Origin: Curtobacterium sp. VKM Ac-1395
GTDB lineage: Bacteria > Actinomycetota > Actinomycetes > Actinomycetales > Microbacteriaceae
Reading direction: 5' to 3'
Length of the DNA: 64,000 nucleotides
Assembly: GCF_015350975.1 (NCBI RefSeq)
Contig: NZ_JADKRX010000002.1
Location: 62,001 to 126,000 of the forward strand
Part shown: piece by piece, positions 16,343 to 25,738 of the stretch
Layout of the letters: each line of letters begins with the position of its first letter
Position numbering within the stretch: position 1 is the stretch's first letter
Translations under genes and position numbers: made by a program
The notes under the pieces: generated by a model
Told to the model about the DNA's origin: nothing
The model's database searches: none
The model's input: the letters and a program-made list of their open reading frames with translations, nothing else

Positions 16343-17032
16343 GTGCGCATCGACATCGTCACGATCTTCCCGGAGTTCTTCGGCGTCCTCGACGTCTCGC
16401 TGCTCGGGAAGGCACGGCAGGGCGGGCTCCTCGACCTGCACGTGCACGACCTCCGCAGCTGGACCACCGACCGGCACCGCACCGTCGACGACACCCCGTA
16501 CGGCGGCGGTGCCGGCATGGTGATGAAGCCCGAGCCGTGGGCCCAGGCGCTGTCGTCGATCCTGCGGTCGGACGGGTCATCGACGCTGGTCGTCCCGACC
16601 CCGGCCGGCACGCCGTTCCGGCAGTCGATCGCCCGGTCCCTCGCGGACCACGAGCACCTCGTCTTCGCCTGCGGGCGGTACGAGGGCATCGACGCCCGCG
16701 TGTTCGAGTGGGCAGCGTCGCGCTGCTCGGTCGTCGAGCTGTCCCTCGGTGACTACGTGCTGAACGGCGGCGAGGTCGCGGCGATGGCCATGATCGAGGC
16801 CGTCGCACGCCTGGTCCCCGGCGTGGTCGGCAACCCCGAGTCACTCGTCGAGGAGTCCCACGAGGACGGCCTGCTCGAGTATCCCTCGTACACGAAGCCC
16901 GCTGCCTGGCGTGAGCACGACGTGCCCGAGGTCCTGCTCTCCGGGCACCACGGGCGCATCGCCGCGTGGCGGCACGAGCAGCAGGTGGAGCGGACGCGGC
17001 GCGTCCGCCCGGACCTGCTGCCCGACGCGTAG
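16343..17032 (+). CDS. trmD: tRNA (guanine37-N1)-methyltransferase TrmD
   Basis: A 229-residue SPOUT-class enzyme that methylates G37 of tRNAs to prevent +1 frameshifting. Motifs: 'IVTIFPEFF' at the N-terminus, '[17 protein letters not shown]' (substrate loop), '[16 protein letters not shown]' and '[17 protein letters not shown]' (trefoil-knot SAM site), then '[23 protein letters not shown]' (longer block, family-typical). It starts at GTG 16343, 4 nt after rimM, and ends the operon. Confidence 0.97.
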   Translation: MRIDIVTIFPEFFGVLDVSLLGKARQGGLLDLHVHDLRSWTTDRHRTVDDTPYGGGAGMVMKPEPWAQALSSILRSDGSSTLVVPTPAGTPFRQSIARSLADHEHLVFACGRYEGIDARVFEWAASRCSVVELSLGDYVLNGGEVAAMAMIEAVARLVPGVVGNPESLVEESHEDGLLEYPSYTKPAAWREHDVPEVLLSGHHGRIAAWRHEQQVERTRRVRPDLLPDA

Positions 17033-17105
17033 GGCGCGCCCTACCCTTTCGCTGTCCCCTTTCGCGTTCCCCGCGGCGGGTCGAATCGCGCGTGGGCGGT
17101 CGAAT

Positions 17106-17144
17106 CGCGCGTAGGGGGTCGGATCTTCCGACCACCTACGCGCG
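17106..17144. repeat. Hairpin after trmD with adjoining direct repeats
   Basis: A 10-bp stem CGCGCGTAGG/CCTACGCGCG continues, after one mismatch, for 7 more pairs around a short TCT loop. Just before it, GTCGAATCGCGCGT occurs twice (within 17083-17113). It may help end the trmD transcript or be a small dispersed repeat. Confidence 0.55.
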
Positions 17145-17186
17145 TTCTCGTTTGCCATCGCAGGTGATGTGGGCGGAACCGTGCGC

Positions 17187-17228
17187 GGACTGGAGGCTCG
17201 GTGCCAGGCCGCGCCGAGCCTCCAGTCC
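17187..17228. terminator. Hairpin terminator between trmD and map
   Basis: Perfect 15-bp arms (17187-17201, 17214-17228) built around GGAGGCTCGG, between convergent genes. Confidence 0.75.
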
Positions 17229-17229
17229 G

Positions 17230-18009
17230 TCAGGTGCGCGCGTCCGCGCGCAGGGTGAGGACCTCGGGGCCGGTCTCGGTGACCGCGACCGTGTGCTCGA
17301 CGTGGGCGGCGCGGGAACCGTCGACGCTCCTGAGCGTCCAGCCGTCGGCGTCCTGCACGAGCTCGTCCGTGCCCTGCATCAGCCACGGCTCGATCGCGAC
17401 GACCAGGCCAGGGCGGAGCTTCAGGCCGCGCCCGGGCCGGCCGTCGTTCGGGACGTGCGGCTCCCCGTGCATCGTGCGTCCGACACCGTGACCACCGAAC
17501 TGCAGGTTGACGTCGTAGCCCGCCCGGCGCTCGACGGCCCCGATCGCGGACGAGACGTCGCCGAGCTTGTTGCCCGGGCGCGCCTGCGCGATTCCCGCGG
17601 CGAGGGCACGTTCGACCGTGTCGATGAGGCGCTGGTCCCCCTCGCGGGGCGTGCCGACCTGCACCGTCACGGCGGAGTCGGCCACCCAGCCGTCGACGCT
17701 CGCGGCGAAGTCGAGGCTCACGAGGTCGCCGTCCGCCAGCACGCGGTCGTGGGGGAGCCCGTGGAGTGCGGCGTCGTTGACGCTCGTGCACAGGTTGCGG
17801 CCGAACGGCGAGTTGCCGAACGACGGGTGGTATTCGACGTAGCAGCTGACGGCACCACGGTCGGCGATCATCTGCGCGGCCACCCGGTCGAGGTCGAGCA
17901 GGTTCACGCCGACGTCGACCGTGCGGAGCAGCTCGTCGAGGACGTCGGCGACGAAGCGACCGGCCACGCGGAGTCCGTCGAGTTCGGTCGGGGTGCGGAG
18001 TTCGATCAT
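17230..18009 (-). CDS. map: Methionine aminopeptidase, type I
   Basis: A 259-residue metalloenzyme that removes the initiator Met. The start 18009 has GGGGAGGA at good spacing; the longer open frame upstream is not coding. The five metal ligands are visible in order: Asp in 'LVSLDFAASVDGW', Asp in 'WVADSAVTV', His in 'GHGVGRTMHGEPHVPN', Glu in 'VVAIEPWLM' and Glu in 'AAHVEHTVAVTETG'. The substrate His lies in 'CYVEYHPSFGNSPFG'. It lacks the N-terminal zinc extension of the MetAP1c type. It is divergent from rplS with about 175 bp between. Confidence 0.96.
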   Translation of the reverse strand: MIELRTPTELDGLRVAGRFVADVLDELLRTVDVGVNLLDLDRVAAQMIADRGAVSCYVEYHPSFGNSPFGRNLCTSVNDAALHGLPHDRVLADGDLVSLDFAASVDGWVADSAVTVQVGTPREGDQRLIDTVERALAAGIAQARPGNKLGDVSSAIGAVERRAGYDVNLQFGGHGVGRTMHGEPHVPNDGRPGRGLKLRPGLVVAIEPWLMQGTDELVQDADGWTLRSVDGSRAAHVEHTVAVTETGPEVLTLRADART

Positions 18010-18183
18010 GGGACCATCCTCCCCGGTCCGCCCGTTGTGCGGCCGACCGGAGCTGTGGCAGTATGGACAGCTGTGCCCTGGCTGGACTCTGCCACGGGGG
18101 AGTCGCCGACACCGGGCACACCACTTCGTTCCCACCACCGATCCGCGGCGACCCGTGCGCGTCCGCAGAGAGTGAACTGACTC

Positions 18184-18540
<357 letters not shown>

Positions 18541-18684
18541 TCGCCTTCACAGTGAGCGTCGCGAGCCGACGCCACTGACGGCCCCTCGTCCATGTACGGT
18601 TGTGCATCGGACGGGGGGCTCTCCCGTTCCCCGGTGCTGTTCCCAGAGCGGTTCCGGACGCTGGTTCCTGACGACGAGGGTGGC

Positions 18685-19431
18685 ATGACCGACACGACCG
18701 AGAACGACGGGCGTCGGCCTCGTGCCAGCAAGCAGCGGAACGGTGTGCTCACCTTCCTCCGTGACCTGCTCATCATCTTCGTCGCGGCACTCCTGGTCTC
18801 GTTCCTGGTCAAGACCTTCCTGATCCGCTCGTTCTACATCCCGTCCGCGTCGATGCAGAACACGCTGCAGATCGATGACCGTGTCATCGTGAACGAGCTC
18901 GTCCCCAAGACCGTTTCGCTCAAGCACGGCGACATCGTCGTGTTCAAGGACCCGGGCGGGTGGCTGACCGGGGCCGAGGTGCCGAGCGTCACGCCCACCT
19001 CGCAGCCCGCACGCTCGATCGACTGGCTGCTGACCCAGGTCGGCCTCGGCACCGGCGACAGCGACGACCACCTCATCAAGCGCGTCATCGGCCTGCCGGG
19101 CGACAAGGTCGCCTGCTGCAACGACCTCGGGCAGATGACGGTCAACGGGGTGCCGCTCAAGGAGCCGTACCTGAAGCTCCCCGCGGGGGAGACCCGCGCC
19201 TCCGGTACCGACTTCTCGGTGACCGTGCCCAAGGGCACCATCTGGGTGATGGGCGACAACCGCTACGACTCCAAGGACTCCCGCTACAACGGCGACACCC
19301 CGTCCAAGGGCTTCGTACCGCTCTCCGACGTGACCGGCCGGGCCTTCGTGATCTCCTGGCCGACCAGCCGGTGGACGTGGCTCGACGACTACCCGAACGT
19401 CTTCGCCGGCGTGGAGGAGAAGCGCCAGTGA
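18685..19431 (+). CDS. lepB: Type I signal peptidase
   Basis: A 248-residue membrane serine protease that cleaves Sec and Tat signal peptides. A single N-terminal membrane helix ('LLIIFVAALLVSFLVKTFLI') is followed by the Ser nucleophile in 'IPSASMQNTL' and the general-base Lys in 'DHLIKRVIGLPGDKV'. The C-terminal boxes 'VPKGTIWVMGDNRYDSKDSR' and 'VTGRAFVISWP' are intact. ATG 18685 has GAGG upstream; an earlier in-frame start would add about 31 residues without support. The stop overlaps rnhB's GTG by 4 nt. Confidence 0.96.
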   Translation: MTDTTENDGRRPRASKQRNGVLTFLRDLLIIFVAALLVSFLVKTFLIRSFYIPSASMQNTLQIDDRVIVNELVPKTVSLKHGDIVVFKDPGGWLTGAEVPSVTPTSQPARSIDWLLTQVGLGTGDSDDHLIKRVIGLPGDKVACCNDLGQMTVNGVPLKEPYLKLPAGETRASGTDFSVTVPKGTIWVMGDNRYDSKDSRYNGDTPSKGFVPLSDVTGRAFVISWPTSRWTWLDDYPNVFAGVEEKRQ

Positions 19432-20132
19432 GCCCGGTCCGTCCGTCCCTGCGCGTGGAGAAGTCGCTCTTCGCCGCCGGGAGCGTGACGGTCATCGGCG
19501 TCGACGAGGTCGGCCGCGGCGCCATCGCCGGTCCGGTCGCGGTCGGCGCCGCAGCGATCACGGTCGACGTCCGTCGCGTGCCGCAGGGGCTGGCGGACTC
19601 GAAGCTGCTCTCCGCTGCCCGACGGACCGAACTCGTGCCGGTGGTGACGAAGTGGGCCCGTACCGCCGTCGGGATGGCGTCGGCCGACTACGTCGACGAG
19701 CAGGGCATCGTGCCGGCGCTCGGACTGGCCGGGGCGCGGGCGCTCTCGGCGCTGCAGGACTCCGGTGTGTCGTTCGAGGGCGCCGTGGTCGTGCTGGACG
19801 GCTCCTTCGACTGGTTGTCCCGCGCGCTGCCGCCGACGCTGGTCGAGTCCTCGCCGCTCGAGGTCACGGTGCGGGTCAAGGCCGACCGGGACTGCGCCTC
19901 GGTGGCCGCGGCGTCCGTGGTGGCGAAGGTCGAGCGCGACATGCTCATGGTCGCCGCCCACGACGACGCTCCGCACTACGCATGGGCGTCGAACAAGGGC
20001 TACGGGTCGACGGCGCACTACGACGCCATCCGCGCGGTCGGACCGCACGCGCTGCACCGCACGAGCTGGTTGCACGCGGTGTCGAGCGTGGCGCTGGACG
20101 GCTTCGACGAGCTGGCCGCACCGGTCGCGTGA
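19428..20132 (+). CDS. rnhB: Ribonuclease HII
   Basis: A 234-residue nuclease that removes ribonucleotides from DNA. The 'VIGVDEVGRGAIAGPVAVGA' motif carries the first catalytic Asp-Glu pair. A third Asp lies in 'VVLDGSFDWL' and a fourth in 'VKADRDCASVAAASVVAKVERD'. 'SNKGYGSTAHYDAI' is the RNase HII signature for 5'-RNA-DNA junction recognition. It starts at GTG 19428, overlapping lepB (GTGA). Confidence 0.95.
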   Translation: MSPVRPSLRVEKSLFAAGSVTVIGVDEVGRGAIAGPVAVGAAAITVDVRRVPQGLADSKLLSAARRTELVPVVTKWARTAVGMASADYVDEQGIVPALGLAGARALSALQDSGVSFEGAVVVLDGSFDWLSRALPPTLVESSPLEVTVRVKADRDCASVAAASVVAKVERDMLMVAAHDDAPHYAWASNKGYGSTAHYDAIRAVGPHALHRTSWLHAVSSVALDGFDELAAPVA

Positions 20133-20200
20133 TCCGTCGACGGGCATGGTTCGCTGTGCGCGTCGTCGCGGTGGCGTCTGCGCCGTAGACTGTGGGCGCA

Positions 20201-20524
20201 ATGGATGATGACGAATTCGACGACTACGACCGCGAGGTCGAGCTCGCTCTCTACCGTGAGTACCGCGACGTCGTGTCGCAGTTCCGCTACGTGGTCGAGA
20301 CCGAGCGCCGGTTCTACCTCGCCAACGAGGTGGAGCTCGCGCGCCGGGACACCGAGCACGACTTCTACTTCGAACTGACCATGACCGACGTGTGGGTCTG
20401 GGACGTCTACCGTTCCGATCGATTCGTGAAGTCGGTCCGCGTGCTGACGTTCAAGGACGTCAACGTCGAGGAACTCACCACGCGTGAACTCGAACTGCCG
20501 AAGGAACTCGCGCTCGACGAGTAG
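20201..20524 (+). CDS. DUF2469 family conserved actinobacterial protein
   Basis: A 107-residue acidic protein ('MDDDEFDDYDREVELALYRE') with a conserved 'YVVETERRFYLANEVEL' centre and 'FYFELTMTDVWVWDVYRSDRFV'. The family is found downstream of rnhB across actinobacteria and has no known activity. The -10 box TAGACT (20187-20192) lies about 8 nt before the ATG with no ribosome site in the gap, suggesting a leaderless mRNA. Confidence 0.88.
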   Translation: MDDDEFDDYDREVELALYREYRDVVSQFRYVVETERRFYLANEVELARRDTEHDFYFELTMTDVWVWDVYRSDRFVKSVRVLTFKDVNVEELTTRELELPKELALDE

Positions 20525-20628
20525 ACGCATTCCAACGTGGTCATCGTGAACCGCCGGGTGAATTGTGCGCATTTCCGGTCCGCCGGATACTGTGGAGGGG
20601 ATTTCCACCCCCACGCAAGGAGCACGCA

Positions 20629-20982
20629 ATGGCACAGAAGGTCACCGTCCAGCTCGTCGACGACCTCGATGACTCGCCCATCACCGCAGGCGATGGCCGC
20701 ACCGTCGAATTCGCATTCGACGGCTCCACGTACGAGATCGACCTGTCCAACGACAATGTCGACAAGTTCCGCGACGCGATCTCCGACTACATCGCCGCGG
20801 CGCGGAAGGTGAGCGGCCGTCGCACCACTGGTGGGACCGCCGCTCCGAAGTCGGCGCCGAAGCGCGGCAACTCCGAGGAACTCGCAAAGGTCCGGGAATG
20901 GGCCAAGGAGAACGGGTACGAGGTCTCCAGCCGTGGTCGCATCTCCACGCAGGTGCAGGAAGCGTACGCCGCAGCGCACTGA
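20629..20982 (+). CDS. lsr2: Lsr2 nucleoid-associated xenogeneic silencer
   Basis: A 117-residue Lsr2. The N-terminal dimerisation domain ('QKVTVQLVDDLDDSPI', 'TVEFAFDGSTYEIDLS') is followed by a basic linker and the C-terminal DNA-binding domain 'VREWAKENGYEVSSRGRIS', with the RGR AT-hook-like motif that inserts into the AT-rich minor groove. Lsr2 silences horizontally acquired DNA. AAGGAGC precedes ATG 20629. A hairpin with a T-rich tail follows. It may matter for expression of the large island that begins 1.5 kb downstream. Confidence 0.95.
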   Translation: MAQKVTVQLVDDLDDSPITAGDGRTVEFAFDGSTYEIDLSNDNVDKFRDAISDYIAAARKVSGRRTTGGTAAPKSAPKRGNSEELAKVREWAKENGYEVSSRGRISTQVQEAYAAAH

Positions 20983-20999
20983 TCCTCACGTTCTTGGAG

Positions 21000-21029
21000 A
21001 ACCCGGTCGACCGAATGGTCGGCCGGGTT
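21000..21029 (+). terminator. Rho-independent terminator of lsr2
   Basis: 13-bp stem (21000-21012 with 21017-21029, one G-U pair), loop GAAT, followed by a TTCTTC tail. It is the most classical terminator in the core section. Confidence 0.8.
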
Positions 21030-21122
21030 TCTTCGTTCCACCACAGGAACGAAATCGTTGTCGTTCTCCACAGATGACCATGGATTGCAGATCCGCGGTC
21101 GACGTTTCCCGAGCATCAACGG

Positions 21123-21476
21123 ATGCGAACAGTCACTTTGGGAGCCCGCGGCGAAGCGATCGCCGCTGATTGGCTCGAACGGCACGGGTACGTGATCGTC
21201 GACCGGAACTGGCGATGTGCTCGGGGGGAGCTGGACATCGTCGCGCGCTGCGCCGACGACCTGGTCTTCGTCGAGGTCAAGACCCGGGCAGGGGCCTCGA
21301 CCGGGCATCCGCTCGAAGCCGTCACGCCGCAGAAGCTCACGCGCCTCCGCCGACTCGTGCCGGCGTGGTTCGCCGCACACCCGGACCACTCAGCGCGCGG
21401 GATCCGCATCGACGCCATCGCCGTGCACGTGATGGGCGACCGATCGGTGGTCGAGCACGTGGAGGCGGTCGCATGA
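21123..21476 (+). CDS. YraN/UPF0102 family nuclease-fold protein
   Basis: A 117-residue protein of the YraN family, which has a restriction-endonuclease-like fold related to Holliday-junction resolvases. 'RGEAIAADWLERHGY' is the N-terminal motif, and 'RGELDIVARCADDLVFVEVKTR' contains the E/D-x(n)-D-ExK-type catalytic residues (Glu, Asp, Glu, Lys). Function in vivo is not established. It is coupled to comM by an ATGA overlap, the standard actinobacterial yraN-comM-dprA order. Confidence 0.92.
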   Translation: MRTVTLGARGEAIAADWLERHGYVIVDRNWRCARGELDIVARCADDLVFVEVKTRAGASTGHPLEAVTPQKLTRLRRLVPAWFAAHPDHSARGIRIDAIAVHVMGDRSVVEHVEAVA

Positions 21477-22537
21477 CGGACATCGGACGTGCGTCGGCCG
21501 TCGCGCTCCTCGGGGTCAGCGGCCGGCTGGTGGAGGTCGAGGCCCACCTCACCAGCCAGCTGCCCGCCTTCAGCATCATCGGGCTACCGGACACGTCGCT
21601 CGGCGAAGCGCGCGAACGTGTGCGGTCAGCGGCGGCGAACGCGGGGTGCCCGCTGCCCACCCGACGGATCACGGTGAACCTGACGCCCGCTGCCATCCCC
21701 AAGCGCGGGTCGGGCTTCGACCTCGCGATCGCGATGGCGGTCCTCGCCGCTGCCGGCAGTGCGCCTCGTGCCTCTGCGCGGGTCGCCTACGTCGGCGAGC
21801 TCGGTCTCGACGGGCGGGTCCGTCCGGTGCCGGGGGTGATCCCGATGACGGTCGCCGCGCGCGATGCCGGCATCGAGCGGGTGGTCGTCCCCGTCGGCAA
21901 CCTGGAGGAGGCCCGGGCGGTGCCCGGCGTCTCGGTGCAGGGTGTCGACTCGCTCCGTGGTGCCGCCATCGACGCCGGCGCCCTCCTGCCACCGGTCGAC
22001 GTGCAGCCGGTGCTCACGGACCTGCCGGCCGAGCGGCCTCAGCGTGCGGTCGACCTCGCCGAGGTCGTGGGGAACGAGGTCGGGGTCCACGCGATGATCG
22101 TCGCGGCAGCCGGTGGGCACCACGCGCTGCTGCTCGGGCCGCCCGGCGCCGGCAAGACGATGCTCGCCGAACGGCTTCCCGGGCTGCTGCCGGACCTCGA
22201 CTCCGAGGCCGCGCTCGAGGTCGCCGCGGTCCGGTCGGTCGCCGGACTCGGTGCCCGGTCGTGGACACCGCGGCCGCCGTGGGAGGCCCCGCACCACTCC
22301 GCGTCGGCGGTCGCCCTGATCGGCGGCGGCTCCGGGACGATCCGACCGGGCGCCGTGTCCCGCGCCACCCGCGGGGTGCTCTTCCTCGACGAGGCGCCGG
22401 AGTTCCCCCGGGCCGTGCTCGACGCACTGCGGCAGCCGCTCGAGTCCGGGCGCATCACGGTGCACCGCGCCGCCGGTGCTGCCGAGTTCCCGGCGCGGTG
22501 CCAGGTCGTCGTGCCTTTTGTCGCACCTGACGTGTGA
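21473..22537 (+). pseudogene. comM: comM (Mg-chelatase-like AAA+ ATPase), 3' end lost to island insertion
   Basis: About 347 residues match ComM/YifB: an N-terminal Lon-like fold ('FSIIGLPDTSLGEARERVR', 'ITVNLTPAAIPKRGSGFDLA'), then the AAA+ module with Walker A 'LLLGPPGAGKTMLAE' and Walker B 'GVLFLDEAPEF'. Homology stops at 'EFPARCQVVV' (about 22513), just where the family continues into a conserved 'NPCPCG' segment. The frame then runs 8 foreign codons to a stop. ComM is about 500 residues, so roughly a third, including the sensor and C-terminal lid, is missing. The recombinase trio starts within 50 bp. No comM 3' part is found up to 64000. Confidence 0.92.
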
Positions 22538-22542
22538 GGGGC

Positions 22543-22548
22543 TACTAT
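22543..22548 (+). promoter_or_regulatory. -10 element TACTAT of the recombinase trio
   Basis: TACTAT ends exactly 6 nt before GTG 22555, a leaderless configuration. The promoter lies inside the island about 30 bp from the comM junction, so it travels with the element. Confidence 0.5.
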
Positions 22549-22554
22549 CGCGTC

Positions 22555-24006
22555 GTGCGAGCCTGGCCGACGTGGGAGCGATATCGAGTCGTGGATGGAA
22601 GAGGCAGTGGTGCGTGGCCCGTCCCCTTCCAGCAGCCGGCGGACGGTCGCTCTCTGTACGAGCGCGCGGATGTGCCGTTCGTGCTGGATCCGTGCGGTGC
22701 GTTTGACCCTGACCTCAACGCGTTCTGGACGTCAGGTTCGACCCTGCTTGCATCCTCAACGTTGAGGTTGTACGCACACCATCTCGCGCGGTTCCTCGAC
22801 TTCGTGTGGCACGCACGATCGTTCCCACACGATCGGCGCAACTGGCGAGCAGTCCGACACGAAGATCGACTGGCGTACAACTATTGGCGCAACGAAGACC
22901 CCGATGGTCCGCGGATCGCGGCGAGCACCTGGAACAACGAAGTGACCGCCGTCGCGCAGTTCTACGCGTTCCAACATTCGGTCGGGAACCTTGCTGAGAC
23001 GCCCATACGCATGATCCCACCAGCAAAGCGCCCTCGCATCGGTCAGCGTCTGCGTACCGCGGATCGGCCCGCGGAACTCCGCAGGACCAAACTTCCGACG
23101 GCACCATGGCTGACGCCCGCGGAGTATCGATCGTGGCGGGACGTCGGCGTAAGAGGCTACGGATCGAACGGCCACCGTGACCCCTCGTCGCGCAGCCAGC
23201 AGACCGCTCGAAACGCCGCCTTCACGGACCTCATGTTTGGTGTTGGGTTTCGGCTCACTGAACAGGCGTCCCTTCTCCTGTCGGAGATTCCCCGTCCGGA
23301 CGCCTCCAGCATGTACTCGCGACTCGCGGTCCCGACGTCGGTAGCGAAGAACCGCTCCGGGCGCGAAGTTCTCATTGCGGAGCGTGCGCTGCGGGTCGTG
23401 GACCTGTACGTCCGAAGCGATCGATCGGACGCCGTGCAGTCGGCGCAAGAGACGTCTTCGTACAACACCGTTCGGGACAAGCTCATCTTGGATGGGGACG
23501 GAACCTTCCGCAGCGCTGCCGGTCGGCGAGTTCGCTCAACGGACGCGAGTCCTGACGAGCGATTGCGGCTGTACCGAGTCACTCCGCGTGGCCTCGAACC
23601 CGCAGCGCTCTGGTTGCGTGCCGACGGGTTGCCGATGCGCCCGCGAACCTGGCAAGGCGTCTTCATCGCCGCGAATACGCGGGTGAAACGGCTCGGCCTC
23701 GACATCGAGTGCAACCCCCACAAGCTCCGGCACTCATGGGCGACGATTACCCTCGCTCAGCTCCAGCGGCGTTACAACAGCTTGCGGGGCGAAGGTGCTC
23801 CTTCGGCCATGATCGGGGACCCCCTGAACTGGGTGAGCAGAAGACTGGGGCATCGAAGGATTGAAACCACCATGGTGTACATCCACAACCTTGCTGAGCT
23901 TGAAGCCGAGACGATACTGCGGCTGATCCCCGACACCGAGGACCTCGTCGCGACGCCACCCGGACGGGAGATCAGCTTTGACAGCATCGGGACCCGACTT
24001 GGATAG
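22555..24006 (+). CDS. Tyrosine recombinase 1 of an integrase trio
   Basis: About 483 residues. An N-terminal SAM-like DNA-binding region ('STLRLYAHHLARFLDFVW') is followed by a catalytic domain with Arg in 'GVGFRLTEQASLLL', 'NPHKLRHSWATI' (H-x2-R), 'RRLGHRRIETTMVYIHN' (LGH and the nucleophile Tyr). All catalytic positions appear present. GTG 22555 is chosen because a -10 box lies 6 nt upstream; GTG 22534 is also in frame. It overlaps recombinase 2 by 29 nt. Codon use is visibly less GC-biased than in the core. It resembles TnpA-type proteins of Tn554-like and recombinase-in-trio elements. Confidence 0.85.
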   Translation: MRAWPTWERYRVVDGRGSGAWPVPFQQPADGRSLYERADVPFVLDPCGAFDPDLNAFWTSGSTLLASSTLRLYAHHLARFLDFVWHARSFPHDRRNWRAVRHEDRLAYNYWRNEDPDGPRIAASTWNNEVTAVAQFYAFQHSVGNLAETPIRMIPPAKRPRIGQRLRTADRPAELRRTKLPTAPWLTPAEYRSWRDVGVRGYGSNGHRDPSSRSQQTARNAAFTDLMFGVGFRLTEQASLLLSEIPRPDASSMYSRLAVPTSVAKNRSGREVLIAERALRVVDLYVRSDRSDAVQSAQETSSYNTVRDKLILDGDGTFRSAAGRRVRSTDASPDERLRLYRVTPRGLEPAALWLRADGLPMRPRTWQGVFIAANTRVKRLGLDIECNPHKLRHSWATITLAQLQRRYNSLRGEGAPSAMIGDPLNWVSRRLGHRRIETTMVYIHNLAELEAETILRLIPDTEDLVATPPGREISFDSIGTRLG

Positions 24007-25738
24007 GCCGGAACAGGTGGGCGCATCGACCTTGTACGAGCTGCCGGCGAGAATCACCGCGGACGATGGCGGACTACGCGCGCGACTGGACGGTGGCGAT
24101 GGCAGGACCGGTTGGCTGACGACCCGCGGTTGGGCGGCGCCGAACCTCCATCTACCCTTCCTTCGGGCGTTCGTCGCCACGACGGGTCTTGGAACGCGCC
24201 GGCGCTCAAGCCTCGTCGCACGCCAGTGCCAGCTGTCCTACCGAGGTTTCCTCCAATTCTTCTCGACCGAGCTCGGGGACGATGTCTCGCTCGGCGGGAT
24301 TGGCCCCGAGCACATCAGGGCCTACAGAGAGCATCTCAAGGACTCGCCTACCCTGGCCATGCGGATGACCGACCTCCGCGTTCTCACCAAAGCGTTGCAC
24401 GATCTCGGTCTGTGTGACCGTGACCTCTTTGAGGCTGCGAGCGACGCGATCCCGGCGCGACGGCACTCGCCGCAGCCGGGCTACGACCCCGAAACGTTTG
24501 CCTCGATCACCGCGGCTGCCACGCGCGATGTCGAAGCTATAACCCGGCGAATCGCCGATGGAGAGGAGCTGCTCCGACGGTTCAGGGACCGGAGTCAAGG
24601 CCTCTCGGAACACGAGCGCATCGTCGGACGGATGCTTGAGGAGATGGCAGACACCGGGCGTCCACCGCGCCTTCGAACGGCTCACATGAGGGCAGTCGTT
24701 CCGATGATCGATCTCGCGCGAATGCTCTTCCTCACCGTCCGCGACCTCGAGCCACTTCTGGTGCTGCTCGCTATACGAACGGGGCGGAACGTCGAGACTT
24801 TGAAGGAGCTGACGGGTGAACACCGCATACGGGAATCGAGTGTTCTCGAAACTCAGACGATCAAACGGCGACGCGGCTACGAGTCCGAAACGGTGCTCTG
24901 GGACATCGGGAGCGCAAAAAGACAGCTGAAGACCGCTGGCGGCATGTACCTGCTCCTCCACAGACTCGGCCGCCGAAGCCGCGACCTTGCGCGCTCCGAC
25001 AAGTTGCTTTGCATCTTCCTGCAGCGCAACGGAGGCAGCCACCGATTCGTCTGGGAGAACCGCCTGAACAACGTTGCAGGTCCGGATTTAGGCGCTTGGG
25101 CGCGATCACACAACCTGACCGAGGGTGGCGCGGCGCTTCGCCTGACCTTCAACAGAATCAAGACGACCGTCGATCGGGAACGAGCTCAGGCGAACAACTT
25201 CCAGCTCGATCGCGCGGCCGTCACCAACACGCCTGAGGTCCTCTACCGGTCCTACATCGCCCCGGACCCGACAGCTCGCCGCGCATTGGAGTCGATTACG
25301 AACGGCGCTCTCCTCGACCTCGACGCCCGCCTCACCGCGGAGCGCAGCCCGGAAAAGACGGCGCCCATTTCCCAACGACCGGAGGCGCCCGACGTACCAG
25401 ACGCGATCACTACAGCCTTCATGCGCTGCCGCGACGTCCTCGGCAACCCAGAGCAACCTGGAGTCGAATGCAATGCCGACATGCTTGCCTGCTTCGGATG
25501 CCCGTGTGCGGTCGTTGGGGACGAACACATTCCAACTATCCTCCGCCTATCCGCCGAGCTGATCGAGCACTTCGAACGGCTGCCGCTCGAGCAATGGATC
25601 GCACGGTTCGGTCAAGCATGGCTCGCCATACACAACGACATCCTTCCCTCCCGGACAACCGAGGAGATCGCACACTTTGCGACTCTGATGCCGACTCACA
25701 CCGCTCTCAAGATTCTCGAGAAACCGGAGATGTTTTGA
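23978..25738 (+). CDS. Tyrosine recombinase 2 of the trio (TnpB-like)
   Basis: 586 residues from TTG 23978, with GGGAG about 7 nt before it. The N-terminal part contains 'YRGFLQFFSTELGDDVSLGGI' (core-binding helices). The catalytic part has Arg in 'LAIRTGRNVETLKEL', 'FNRIKTTVDRERAQ' and a 'VLYRSYIAPD' segment in place of the usual Tyr block, so the active site is divergent. A cysteine cluster, 'CNADMLACFGCPCAVV', near the C-terminus suggests metal binding. It is coupled to its neighbours by overlaps. Such proteins act together with the other two recombinases. Whether this one cleaves DNA itself is uncertain. Confidence 0.8.
   Translation: MTASGPDLDRPEQVGASTLYELPARITADDGGLRARLDGGDGRTGWLTTRGWAAPNLHLPFLRAFVATTGLGTRRRSSLVARQCQLSYRGFLQFFSTELGDDVSLGGIGPEHIRAYREHLKDSPTLAMRMTDLRVLTKALHDLGLCDRDLFEAASDAIPARRHSPQPGYDPETFASITAAATRDVEAITRRIADGEELLRRFRDRSQGLSEHERIVGRMLEEMADTGRPPRLRTAHMRAVVPMIDLARMLFLTVRDLEPLLVLLAIRTGRNVETLKELTGEHRIRESSVLETQTIKRRRGYESETVLWDIGSAKRQLKTAGGMYLLLHRLGRRSRDLARSDKLLCIFLQRNGGSHRFVWENRLNNVAGPDLGAWARSHNLTEGGAALRLTFNRIKTTVDRERAQANNFQLDRAAVTNTPEVLYRSYIAPDPTARRALESITNGALLDLDARLTAERSPEKTAPISQRPEAPDVPDAITTAFMRCRDVLGNPEQPGVECNADMLACFGCPCAVVGDEHIPTILRLSAELIEHFERLPLEQWIARFGQAWLAIHNDILPSRTTEEIAHFATLMPTHTALKILEKPEMF

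Noticed and set aside
25468..25734. Longer N-terminus for recombinase 3
   Set aside because: It would lie entirely inside recombinase 2 in another frame; TTG 25735 with a nearby SD is simpler.
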